40,150 nt of DNA from Hymenopellis radicata (taxonomy: Eukaryota > Basidiomycota > Agaricomycetes > Agaricales > Physalacriaceae): NCBI GenBank assembly GCA_015501595.1, contig JADNRX010000465.1:1-40150 (forward strand). The letters run 5' to 3'. The translations under genes were made by a program, and so were the position numbers. How positions within the stretch are numbered: position 1 is the stretch's first letter; each line of letters opens with the position of its first letter. The notes under the pieces are model-generated. The model saw nothing but the letters and a program-made list of their open reading frames with translations, did not search any database and was not told where the DNA came from. This document shows positions 30,557-40,150 of this stretch, in pieces.

Positions 30557-33021
30557 TCAACTACGCTGCCGAGCAATCTCGAGGGGCTTCGACGACAAAT
30601 CCATGGCTGCACGAGCGTTAGGTGGGTGCCCGATGTGAGTGATGCAGATGGACTTACAAATCTCGCACGACTCGTCAGCTCCGTCAGAGCTAGAATGGCC
30701 CAAACGGGATCGCACCCTGATCTTAATGGACGTCAATGAAGAGTAAGAAACAAAACTGGGCCGACGTACCTTGGGATCGACGCCACTAGGGAATAAGCCA
30801 GATATGTCGAGGAGGTGCTCGTCCTCAACGACGTGTTCCTTCTTGTTCACACATTCCGTAACCCAAGAGAGGCGCACCACAAGGGGCTTCGTCTCAGCGG
30901 CTCTATGGAAATGTAAGCATCTGTGGAGAAACCCTAGTAGACCGCCGTCGACTCACTTCCACTTGGATACGGTGTTAAAGGAGCCATTCTTGAAAACGAT
31001 GTGCGTGCAAGTCTTGGTGAACTTCTTGAAAACCTGGTGATGGCTCAACATCAATGCAACGAAAGAATGAGTGAGCAACGAACCTTTGCACCAAGCTGTT
31101 CCAAGAATTCCACAAATGCTTCTCCAGAATCCCGCGACGTATGTGCATCCCGCACATCAACAAACGCCCTCACGTGAGACAGAACCATCAATCCACCCTT
31201 CCGCTTTTTGCTCGCACCATGGTAATTCTTGTCATCAATCAAATCGCCATCATCCACATCTTCATCATCGCTGGGGAACTCCTCCTCAGCATCACCTTCC
31301 GCAGGCCGGACAGTCGCCAGAGCGCTATGTGTGCGAGTATATGGTTCCAAATTCGGCACCGACGCAGAGGGCGGGATGGTGCTGCTCGCGCTGCGCAGTC
31401 CTGTCCGCGGAGGTGTAGCTGGCGGAGCCATCGCTTGCGCAGCTTCTCGCAGATTATCGAATGCTTCAGCCGTAGACACCCTCATCATCGGCTGCTCCAC
31501 TTCTGGCGAAGCTTCTTTCCTGTTAAGGGTGTTATCCAGTATCTCTTTCAGTTCATCATCCTTCGTCCTCGCCCTTAGTAACACCAGCCTCGCCCTATTG
31601 TCGCTCTCAGATGATTCTTCGTCCTCGGTGAGGTCAATAACCAATCTAACGGGACTGCCAGGTACAGCCGCCAGAGGCGTCTTCTGACTCGCCTTGCATG
31701 TTGTCTTGTTGGGAAATATGGGCTTGCCACGGCCGGTCAGCATACACTTCCCCACAGGGTTCGCCTCATTCGGACGAGCGGAACTAGGTCCCGCCTTGCT
31801 GCAAAGGACTGACTCGTGTGTGGCGGAACGCTGCAACGCGGGTGCCGAGCGGGGAACTCCAGGCGGACGCAGGACAACGGGGGTATGAGACTTCATTGAG
31901 CTGTTGAGCTCGTCAGCCTTCCTGTAGTATTGGTTAAGCAGTGAATTAGCCTCCGCGTAAGTTTCTGCAAACAGGACATCATCAGTGACCTTATCGAAGA
32001 CCAAAAAGAGAAAGTACACATACTCGCAGGCCGTGTAACAAGTGTGGTAGATCTGGCCAACTTGGTAGGAGATCCGAAAGAAGGCTTGACGGGCGATCTC
32101 AGTGCTGCAGGTGTTTTCGCTAAACTCGATTGGGTTGGTTTCGCGAAAGAAGGAAGCTTCGCGGGAGTCTGGGGTACTCGAAGACTCGAAGTCGATGCGA
32201 CTGGGGCATCGCCAGATTCCTCTGAATCTGAAAGCGGCGACAGCTCTTCAGCCTTCTTCGGGGAAGCCTGCGCCGCCGAAATGAGAGATTTCTTCCGGGC
32301 CACGGTGCTTCTGGGTGCTATTGAACAAGAAGTGAGAAATTATACCAACACATAAGAGATGGCTTCAATTACCTTGACCAGCCTTCCGTGCTTGTTGTTC
32401 TTTCTTTTCCAAAGCACCCCGGCTGACGGGAGGGATTGCAATCTTCTTGGAGGCACCGGCTTTGAGAGATTTCTTGGACTCCGACACCGGTTGTTCTTCA
32501 ACGGGAAGACGCGGAGGACCAGCAGCAGGTTCTTGGATTGTGGGGAGACGTTTGTACTCGAACACTCGCTGCTGTCGTTTGCCGAGATGATCTCGGAGGT
32601 CGATCTTGGGAACGGCGGGAACAAGCTGAGCGTTGTTGTCCGGAGACGAGCTGGAAGATGGAGTTCCTTTACGGGAAGCCTCCGTGGCAAGCCTCGCGTC
32701 TGAAGACGACTTGAGCGGATTAGCCGCTGTATTCTCATAATCGCCTTCGATATCGCCACCCTCTGTTCTCAACCGTTTGGCAGCAGGGAAGTCAGCAGCG
32801 CTGGACGCATACTCGTTGGCTCGCAACGACGGCGATGCGGCACGCTTCTTGCTAGGCTCATCAAGGGATTGCGCTGCAAGGGGTATTGTGCTCGCTGGGG
32901 GCTCCGCGCGCATGCGAGTGCGCGCGTCCTTCATGGGAGATCTGTCCAAGGGTACATGGAGTAGGTTGTCGGGTAAGGTGAGCTGGGAGCGTGTCCGCTT
33001 GTCTGGAAAGATAGCGGCCAT
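30557..33021 (-). CDS. BRCT-domain protein, microcephalin-like
   Basis: Probable nuclear DNA-damage or chromosome protein. Seven exons: 33021-32373, 32317-32024, 31964-31084, 31033-30957, 30902-30770, 30721-30658, 30606-30557, all in phase, 715 residues. The first 500 residues are disordered, Ser/Pro-rich and basic (KRTRSQ, KKRAASPS, SPVKPSFGSPTK), with an acidic VIDLTEDEESSESD patch that resembles a SUMO-interacting motif, and DDEDVDDGD before the domain. One BRCT domain lies at about 565-660: VRAFVDVRDAHTSRD, FVEFLEQLGAKV, CTHIVFKNGS, LVVRLSWVTECVNKKEHV. The pattern resembles the N-terminal BRCT of microcephalin and its fungal relatives. The last two small exons are less certain. Partner proteins unknown. 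Confidence 0.78.
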
Positions 33022-33453
33022 CGCCAATGAACTAGCGTAGGGCGAAAGGAGTAGGGAAGTAGTGTGGTCGCGTCTGTCAGTGTTTATAGTAGAAAGCAGT
33101 GTGACGAGTCACGCGCTGTAACAAACAATGGGTTGGAATGACATTCATCCATCCAATTGACATCCGAAAAAGGCAACCTGGTCCACCTGGAAATAGTTTT
33201 CCTCCTGGTCACAGGCTGCCGTCGATCCTTGCCTAGATCTACCCCCGAAATGTTCGTCCACAGTGGCGCGTGGAATAAGGGACTGGACATGGACGACCGT
33301 CATTGGTTCCAGCAGACTTCAAGTAAGCTAACGGCATTATAGTGGAGTCTCTTGATTATGTGGTACAACGTGTCTATAATGTACGAGAAAAATTTCCACA
33401 GGTCAGCTTCAGTCAAGTGTGGCGCACGGAAACACGCACAATATTTGTAATCC
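33022..33453. other. Unassigned stretch
   Basis: BRCT gene promoter plus 3' flank of the carrier remnant; no gene recognised. Confidence 0.35.
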
Positions 33454-33845
33454 CTAGTGATCTAATAGACGCCTTCCTCCGTCCCAAACCGCGAATGGGA
33501 CGGCACTCATGGGGACAATTTTAAGATATCTGATGCTCAGTCCGACATAGAATCCTCCCAAGCCGCCAGCGCGATATATTGACATGACGGTTTCTTTCCA
33601 TCCTAGCCAGCGATCCGGTCGTGTAATACCGCCAACTTGCATGCGCCTCCTGATCACTTCGAACGGACAAGACACAGTTTGTCCCGCCGCACCCGAAACA
33701 GCGCCAATTATCAGATCCGCTCCAGGAGAGGCCGCCTTTAACTTGTCTTTCGGAAGAAAGCATGTGCGAAGGTAACCCCAGGCAAGGAACGCCAGCCGTG
33801 TGGTATGGAGGCGGATTCGTGATATATCTTGCGCAAAGCGCCTAG
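33454..33845 (-). pseudogene. Mitochondrial carrier remnant, LEU5/CoA-carrier-like
   Basis: The 3' part of a mitochondrial carrier gene. Readable are LAFLAWGYLRTCFLPKDK, ADLIIGAVSGAAGQTVS, the carrier signature PFEVIRRRMQVGG and YRAGGLGGFYVGLSIRYLK with the closing VWDGGRRLL. This fits the third repeat of the inner-membrane CoA/LEU5 type. Upstream, ALRKIYHESAS appears in another frame directly next to LAFLAWG, so roughly 25 residues (the usual YRGF...IPYAG stretch) are missing and the frame is shifted. The first two repeats are not found upstream. A pseudogene is most likely, though assembly errors in this stretch could exaggerate the damage. Confidence 0.65.
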
Positions 33846-34019
33846 GAAGGAGGGACGAAGGGCGTCAGGAGAGGTTGTAGTTCGAAAGACCCTTCTCCGG
33901 ACGGCGAATGTCGTCGAAGAAATTGTAGGCGCATTCCTGGAGGCGGTGCCCTTTCCGCACAGATGAGACATGTAGTCCGTTTCGAGTATTCCGCGCGAAA
34001 GGAACCTTGAGAGGACGGA

Positions 34020-34620
34020 ATCGAGTACTTGAGGCAGCAGAGTCCAAACGACGGAGCCTCCCTCTTGGCTTTCTCCCGAGCTGCCGCCGCCTTCTCCTGC
34101 TCCCTCTTCCATATAAACAGGGCGCTAAAAGGAGAAAGGCTGCGTCCGGTACTGCTTCCGAAGCCTGATATTGGTACGGAGGTAAGCCTTGAAATTCTTC
34201 CTCGCGTCCTCCTTCAGGATGAAGATTCAAGAAATCAAAGTGCTTCTTCCACCGTGTTGTAAACAAAGCGTCGCCGGTCGAAGCAATGAACTCGAGATAA
34301 AAGTGGATCGCATCTCGCTAGTCAGCCTCCTCGAGGTCCTCCTCTGTCCCAAACGCATCCAACGACATTCTTCTTGTTCGACCTCTGGCCCAGCTTCTCC
34401 TCGTAATGGCGTCGCTCTCCGACCAGATGTGGAAGTAGCTAGGAAGAGATTGTCCGTGTTGGGCCAGCATAAAAAGTTCCGGATGGATGTCAGACGCGGC
34501 GCGAACCGCGCCTGGTTTTCTGTCCACCTCGCCGTCCGTAGTCCTGAGCTTCGTCTTCTTTGCAGCAGAGAGCGGCGGCTCCGGCTCATCTGGCGTCGAC
34601 CCCTTCGAGCTGTGCACCAT
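34020..34620 (-). pseudogene. Broken ORF, unknown function
   Basis: Starts well at an ATG (34620) with a Pro/Glu-rich leader (SSKGSTPDEPEPPLS) and SLDAFGTEEDLEEAD, then meets TAG. In the same frame RDAIHFYLEFIAS and KKHFDFLNLHP follow at once, then one-base shifts are needed for KEDARKNFKAYLRTN, RLRKQYRTQPF and IWKREQEKAAAAREKAKRE. The pieces together look like one helical protein damaged by a stop and at least two indels. No family recognised. Confidence 0.45.
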
Positions 34621-35404
34621 TATATCTTCCCGAGAAATCGTAAATCGACGAGCCTGGCGACATAAGATTCACGAAGAACGAAACTGTGAGAGGAGTAAGC
34701 AACGAGCGTTTACAAGGAACAGACAACAACGCACCTAGCGGCAAGGGCTCCAGTTACTGATTGGGCCTTCGGACTGACCGAAATTTGACAAGCGAAGACA
34801 CCATATTCCATGCAGCGCGTATATGCGTTCCCTCCGAAGACAATAGTGGGTCTGCATGCGTTAAAAGTCGGCACACAGGTAGGAGGAATAAACTACGGTG
34901 AAGTTGCGTCGAAGGATATGCAGGATGGCGGAAACTGCAGGCAATCATGGCTTGAATCCATGTTTGGTTTCCTGTTCACCGCCGTTGCTACGTTCAAGTC
35001 GAGGGATGCGCTGCAGAACGGGGTAAGCTGCAGAACAAGGGACAGACGCGTACTCAGATGATCGCGACAGCCTTTCGTCATTAGCGTTGCACACGCTCGA
35101 CTGCCTCGAAAGGACATGGAGGCAGGTGTATCCGAGCTCCGGTATGCTAGCCAGCGTGTTCTGAGCCATATGATGGTCGCTCTTCATGCACGAGGAGGGG
35201 TCTTGCTAGTGGACAGTCGTGGGATGGACGGTGACGGTAGGAGGACAATATATGCTGAAAGCATCCCAGAATTGGTGGCCAGCTTACAGAGAGAGCATGG
35301 TCGACGCCAACGCTGAGCGCTCAGCGAGTAGAAAGCCTAAAGGAAAGGCGACCAGTCACAATTCCAAAAAAGGATCGCGATTCGCGTCAGTTGGAGCAAA
35401 AAAT
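34621..35404. other. Unassigned stretch
   Basis: Overlapping short frames on both strands (for example 34810-35061 and 35116-35316) with no recognisable motif or splice partner. The end of the tRNA transcript lies at the right edge. Confidence 0.3.
35398..35403 (-). terminator. RNA polymerase III oligo-T terminator of the tRNA
   Basis: Six T residues on the minus strand, two bases after the discriminator base of the tRNA. Confidence 0.7.
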
Positions 35405-35486
35405 CGACACCTCAGAGATTCGAACTCTGGCGCACAAAGTGCAATGGCTTAGCAGGCCATCCCGTTAACCACTCCGGCAAAGTGCC
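35405..35486 (-). tRNA. tRNA-Ser(GCT)
   Basis: 82-nt class II tRNA without intron. On the minus strand the acceptor stem GGCACTT pairs with AGGTGTC (two G-T pairs), discriminator G. D-arm contains GAGTGGTTAACGG; the anticodon arm ATGGC-CTGCTAA-GCCAT shows anticodon GCT, reading AGC/AGU serine codons. The long variable arm (GCAC...GTGC) is typical of tRNA-Ser, and the T-arm is CAGAG-TTCGAAT-CTCTG. No CCA is encoded. Confidence 0.95.
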
Positions 35487-35714
35487 ATACAGTCGCCTAT
35501 AAATTGAAGTATCATATTTCAGGGTCGCGGCATGTTATCCTCCTGCCTCATGTTCGGTTCCCTCTCGACCAATATCTCGCTGCATAAATGGCAAAGCAGC
35601 GCCCTTCAGCACCATCTTTTACTCTAAAATATCGTCAAGCCCATGCTCCGAAGGCGATACTAAGCTAGTCCAAGTCCAGATCTACTCACGTGGTCCTTTC
35701 CGGCCATTCTTCTC

Positions 35715-38264
35715 ATGGGCGTCCATGGCCTGACCACCTATTTGCGGGAAAATAAACGCACTCTAGCGAAAACGCTTAAAGTCGCCGCCACCGACGAGCA
35801 GAGCGCTATTCCCGTTGTTGTCGATGCCTGGTCGTGAGCGCCAACTGTGCCGTTATCTCCCCATCCATTAACCGGTCCATTGTAGACTGATATATGCTCT
35901 GCATCAACGGTGCGCCCTACCATGGATCTATGGGGGCGAGTATCAGGAATTCTCCAAGCTTGTCACCGACGTAGTTAGTGCTTGGATCAAAGTGGGCTTC
36001 AAGGTGTCATTTGTATTTGACGGCAAGTCTAAAGAAGTCCACGGCTGCATTATTGCTTACCCTTGGGTCCCAGGTCCTTACCCGGAGATCAAGTTCCCTA
36101 CTCTTCTATCTCGTGCATCCAAATCGATCATCGACCCGTCCCTTCTGTTCTTCAGAACATCAGCTGCGTCGCGTACATCTCCCCATTTCCTTAAAGAAAC
36201 GCGTATCATCCCCCCTGCCTACTTTGCCGCCACCTTGCACGCACTAGACTCTCTCCGAGAATCAACAAGTTCCCTCGAGTATCACTTTGCCGATGAAGAA
36301 TGCGATCCCTACGCTGTTGAGCTTGCTGCGAGGCTCAATGGTTATGTTGTTGGGACAGACTCCGACTTTGTAATCCTCAATGCGGATGGATATCTTGGAT
36401 ACATTCCGTTGGACGAGATGGTATGGACTGCTCTAGTTCCGACGACGAGCCAGAGCCTGTCGATGACGATGGTTTCCAACAAGTAACCAACGGCAAAGGT
36501 CGCTCGCGAGCCGTCAAGGCGACATCGACGTTCGGGAGAGGGATAATACCTCCAGAAAACATGACAGATTTGACCATGTCTGCTCCGTCTTCAGTCCAAC
36601 TGCGTTAGCAGACCATCTCGGCCTACCCGTCACACTCCTCCCTCTATTGGCTTCTCTCGCCGGTAATGATTTCACCAACCAGGAAGTGACCTCCAGAGTC
36701 AACCATCACGCTCTTTTCTTTGAGCGTGGATTATCGCCAGTCCAGAGAATAGATCGAGTAGCGTCTACGATTCAATCCATTTTGGCTCCTACAGCTAGAC
36801 GAAGAGCTAAACATCAAGTCGGTAAGCGTTATGGATCTAATCGACCGCACTGTCAATGCTCTGATGGCCAAGATTCTCCATACTATTGGTCCTGGGCAGA
36901 TCGAACTCATAACCGACAAGATCGCTGAAGGCGCTTTACAATATGCTATTCCTCGATACGAAGGGGAGCATGAGGGGGAGAAGAGTTTATGGCCAACACG
37001 AATATGTGCTCTTCATGAACCCGAAATCTGTCCGGCTCTACCGTCATTTTCCAGGTTACTAGAAGCCGTGGCCGACGAAGACGATGACGATGAAGGTAGT
37101 GACGAGCTCATCATGCGGATACAAATTCGCACCAGATATCTAGATGCCTACCGAAGAGGCCATTTCCCTCCCTCCTCATGAATTGCCTTACCTCCGGCAC
37201 GTACTTTACTCGACTATTCATCGAAAACCCAGACTTAGAAACTGTTGCTCGCCTGGCTCGGCCTATACGGCAGTGGTGTTATGCTATCCTTGACGAGGCC
37301 CTGGGGCTTCCCGAGCCAATAGAGGAGGAAGATGCGTCTTTGATACCAAGCCAAGATGGAAGCGACGAGGATGAGCTGGTTGATGTGATTGACTCGGACT
37401 CTGATGATTCGGAGATGGATGTCGACGACAGAGATCTTTTAGCGCCTCTGAAGGGCGCTTTGAAGAGTCTACGTAATCCCGACGAACATTCCGCACATCT
37501 TCACGCACCGCCTTTGCCTTCTCGCACTCGAGTCATTACTGAGTATCTGAGGCGCGGTAACACGGCTTGCAGACGAAGCTGTAGAGGTCCCCAGGATTGC
37601 CGAGCTTCTCCCCCTCATCTCCGACTCCCATTATGACTTCACGCAGTCCACTATGCCCTTGGTCGTTCAGCCCGAAGAGGTGCGCCTCACAGTTATGCTC
37701 CGAGCTCTGGATTCCGACGTTTCGGGCATTCGGGATTTATCGCCGCAACAAGTGACGGCCGTGCTGGTCCTACGCTGGATCCTCAAGACTACTCATGACC
37801 GAGCCGAAGAAAGTAACAACAGCAAGGCACGAGAGGCAGAGCGCTGGACAGCTAGAGAAGCGCGCTGCTTCATTGCCTCTTTCGCGTGGTCAGGGGAAGC
37901 TCTGCCCAGTGAGGTTAATGCGCCGATCGTTGATCGCCACATCCAGCTAGCTGCTCAGGTCCTTCACGGCCTTGAAGCAGTCACGCATCTGTCGCAGGCT
38001 CTGCTGCTGTATCCTGTTGTCGACTCGCCGGTGCACATGTTTTCTGGCAGAGCGTTCCATTCCTATCTGACGGGCGCCTGTGCCTGCCCCGACATACCAG
38101 AGCACATATGGAGTGTGTGCCAGCGGGGAATGGAGCGCGCGTTTGCCGGAGAACGGAAGCAGAAAAAGACGAAAAAGCAAAAAAGTCAGGCGGTACCGGT
38201 GGCGTCGAGCGGGAAGCAGACCACGGGTGGTTTATTCGGAATGCTGGCAGACACTGGTATATAG
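35715..38264 (+). CDS. XPG-domain asteroid-family protein, multiple frame breaks
   Basis: PIN/FEN-like nuclease fold protein of the asteroid type. Exons 35715-35833, 35886-36022 and 36074-38264. Starts MGVHGLTTYLRENKR (XPG N-domain), continues VVVDAWSLIYALH and FVFDGPYPEIKFPTLLSR, then the XPG-I motif (YHFADEECDPYAVELAARL, GYVVGTDSDF). The C-terminal half (ALADHLGLPVTLLPLLASL, NALMAKILHTIGPGQIEL, RLARPIRQWCYAILDEAL, EVRLTVMLRALDSD) is well preserved. The second intron is GC-AG (G then GCAAGT). One-base frame changes are required near 36424, 36580, 36822, 37172 and 37560; apart from these the protein, about 815 residues, has no internal damage. Either indel errors or an early pseudogene. Confidence 0.78.
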
Positions 38265-38454
38265 TGACTCCATCTTATACGTCTGATTCGATATTATTTT
38301 AATGCATAACTATTACTGTTGATAAGTACAGATGCGGCAGGGAATCCATTGTGATGATATCAGCGCTTAAATGAGGCGGTGCTGGAATGGAACACCAAGT
38401 TCCAATTGGTTCCAGCATAGCCTCAATATGGAGCACAGGCATCTAGTGCTATCG

Positions 38455-38463
38455 TATATATAA
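38455..38463 (+). promoter_or_regulatory. TATA box of the small gene at 38519
   Basis: TATATATAA, 56-64 bp upstream of the ATG at 38519; it also argues against the in-frame ATG at 38474, which is only 11 bp downstream of it. Confidence 0.45.
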
Positions 38464-38518
38464 CACGGTCGGGATGTTGGTGTGGTCCTCCAGTACCATT
38501 TCGACCGTAACCATCCAA

Positions 38519-38877
38519 ATGTCTTCTTCCCCAGCTTCAAGCAGTACCTCTAACCCCAATAACCTCATCACCTATCGGTTCGAGGAGGAGCTGGTTTATG
38601 TCGGTGTCGTGCCGAACTATAAGGTGGGCATACATATGCACATATCGAACGCCTGCTAATCATTCATTCACGCTAGGACGCGCTCGACATCGTCGTCAAA
38701 GAGTTCCCCATCCTCTCCGAAGTGGACCGGGAGCGGCTCACGCTGTCGACCCACGCGACGATGAACGGGGCGCGTCGCACCGTGCGGATATCGGAGAGCG
38801 GGTGGGCGCCCACGTCGGCGAAGCTGCTGCGCGGAGAGGTCATCGATGTAACGCTGAAGCCCCCGTCGATGGCTTGA
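38519..38877 (+). CDS. Small conserved-looking protein, unknown function
   Basis: Exons 38519-38623 and 38677-38877 joined by a 53-bp intron in phase 0 give 101 residues. Ser-rich start, then a compact globular part (YRFEEELVYVGVVPNYKDAL, VVKEFPILSEV, RLTLSTHATM, VRISESGWAPTSAKLL). No signal peptide, helix or known domain seen. GC-rich coding use with strong third-position G/C in exon 2. Function unknown. Confidence 0.65.
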
Positions 38878-39260
38878 AGAGCCGTTCTGCGGAGAGTCTT
38901 GTGGATGCGCCGCCTCAATATCTGGAGGTCCCGGACGTGAAGATGGGTACTATTCGGCGCCTGCGTCGCGCGCGTCGTCTCCCGCTCCGAGTGCGCGCTC
39001 GAGAAAGTCATTCCTGGAACGCGTGTTTTGCTTCAAATTATGACACCCCATCACTTTTCTGAGGACTTTTACATTGATAATTATTCCCTTCATTCATTGC
39101 AGTAAGATTTACTCACTTTCTTTACTATACCATGCTTGGTTACCATACTTTCCATACCTTTCGTATATACGTCTTACGATTTACTCACTAGTATTCACCT
39201 TGTAATAGTCTGTTTTCCATTTCAATGACAACTGGAGCCCAAAGCCAAAATGAAGCTATT
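38878..39260. other. Convergent 3' flanks
   Basis: Starts with a GC-rich frame (38880-39060) that might be read-through of the preceding gene, then an AT-rich tract 39060-39200; no separate gene. Confidence 0.35.
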
Positions 39261-40110
39261 TTAGGTGCGACTATGCCTGAGCAGAGCCTTGCTCCGAAAG
39301 GTGGCGTTATACTGGAGCAAGTTGTTGATGTCGCGGACCCAGTCATCTTCTTTCCCAGGCCCGGCGCCTTCGTGCGGGATTTCATCAGCATGATCATCAG
39401 TAATTGAGGAGCGGTTTATGCAAGGCACGGGGAATGGAGATGCTTGAACATTTACGGATTCGCCGGGCTGGAGTACGTGGGAGGTTCTGCCATCCATGGA
39501 CACACCTGCAGGCGCCCTACTACGATCGCCGATCTGAAATGGTGGAACTCCCGTTAATGAAGAACAAGATGATAGGAACGCAACTGACCCGAAGTGTGAT
39601 TGATGATGAGGAAGGGAATACCAGTGGACGGAACGAGAGACTCCGAGGACAGATGGGCGTTAACACTAGAGCGCTTAACGAGGGATGGACAATAGGCCCG
39701 CCTGCAGATAAGGAATATGCTGTTGAGCCCGTGGGTGTGGAAACAATAAGGCCGTCAGACTATAGAGATTCGGCAGCGTCGATCAACAGTAACATCCTTG
39801 AAAACTAGGAAGACGTACAACCGCCTCGGTAAGGTGCTGTCCGTCGACAAAGATGTCAATGGTGTTGAGATGAGGGCTCGAGCCACGGTGTTAGTGCAAT
39901 TTCGTTCATGACTTGCCAATCTAGAGTAGCTTCGTTAGACGCGGTGCAGCGCTCTACAGCGATCCAGGAACTTGCCAATGCCATCGCCAGCTTGATCACG
40001 CTTCTTTGCGAGAGAGCTGTCGTAGAATGTGCAAGCTAGACGCATGCGGTTAAGGACGGTTGCTTTTCCTTGGAATACGCTCTCGAGGGCTTTTGCAAAG
40101 TCATCAATGT
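39261..40110 (-). CDS. NAD kinase, 5' end outside window, frame breaks
   Basis: Phosphorylates NAD to NADP. Visible exons on the minus strand: from the acceptor at 40111 down to 39819 (containing breaks), 39759-39589 and 39533-39261, with introns 39760-39818 and 39534-39588. Motifs: [20 protein letters not shown] then [23 protein letters not shown], and the family hallmark [20 protein letters not shown] followed by [20 protein letters not shown], and [16 protein letters not shown]; the tail [18 protein letters not shown] is typical of fungal enzymes. One extra base near 39891 and another shift between about 39940 and 39990 are needed. Upstream exons with the GGDGT motif lie beyond the window. 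Confidence 0.88.
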
Positions 40111-40150
40111 CTGTACATGTGTAAGTGAGTGAGTGATGTGGATCCGTGTA

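Noticed and set aside
31229..31687. Plus-strand frames opposite the BRCT gene
   Set aside because: Ser-rich antisense shadows of the disordered region; the minus strand explains all splice sites.
39404..39808. 134-codon plus-strand frame
   Set aside because: Antisense shadow of the NAD kinase exons.

Overview
The window reads as nuclear DNA of an agaricomycete (mushroom-forming basidiomycete). Genes are dense and on both strands, split by many GT-AG introns of about 42-95 bp (and two probable GC-AG introns). They include families typical of these fungi: an F-box protein, a Kyakuja-Dileera-Zisupton (KDZ) transposase, a TET/JBP dioxygenase and a DMATS-type prenyltransferase. All exon boundaries were placed by hand from splice signals and reading-frame continuity; no search or transcript was available.

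Layout. 1-9.5 kb: F-box protein (minus, runs off the left edge), secreted PL1-type pectate lyase (plus), homoserine O-acetyltransferase (minus), TmpA/ferric-reductase-like membrane flavoprotein (minus, one frame break), and one weak small gene. 10-20 kb: a composite mobile element bounded by imperfect inverted repeats and by two large tandem arrays sharing the core CCTRYAGG. It carries a KDZ transposase, a TET/JBP 2-oxoglutarate dioxygenase, a coiled-coil/Cys protein, a zinc-finger protein with a SUMO-interacting-type motif, and a RING-like fragment. 20-27 kb: an intact 8-exon DMATS prenyltransferase, a small conserved protein, RNA polymerase I/III subunit RPAC2 (RPC19), a 539-bp duplicated piece of the prenyltransferase, and a small secreted cysteine-containing protein. 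27-33 kb: an SNG1/DUF3533 membrane protein split by a 1.57-kb LTR element (TRIM) with identical LTRs and a 5-bp target duplication, then a BRCT protein. 33-40 kb: mitochondrial-carrier remnant, a broken ORF, tRNA-Ser(GCT), an XPG/asteroid-family nuclease-like gene, a small conserved gene and a NAD kinase that runs off the right edge.

The most interesting unit is the 10-kb KDZ-TET element. Its two outermost genes both start just inside the terminal arrays and are transcribed inward, so the arrays may serve both as transposase-binding ends and as promoters. The element couples a DNA transposase to a predicted 5-methylcytosine oxidase plus two zinc-binding or coiled-coil cargo proteins. Association of fungal TET/JBP genes with KDZ transposons is established; the array architecture and the cargo set described here are read from the sequence.

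Caution: single-base frame breaks are scattered through otherwise well-preserved genes and cluster at 33.4-40 kb (five in the XPG-family gene, at least one in NAD kinase). Because indispensable genes are affected, assembly indel error is at least as likely as gene decay.
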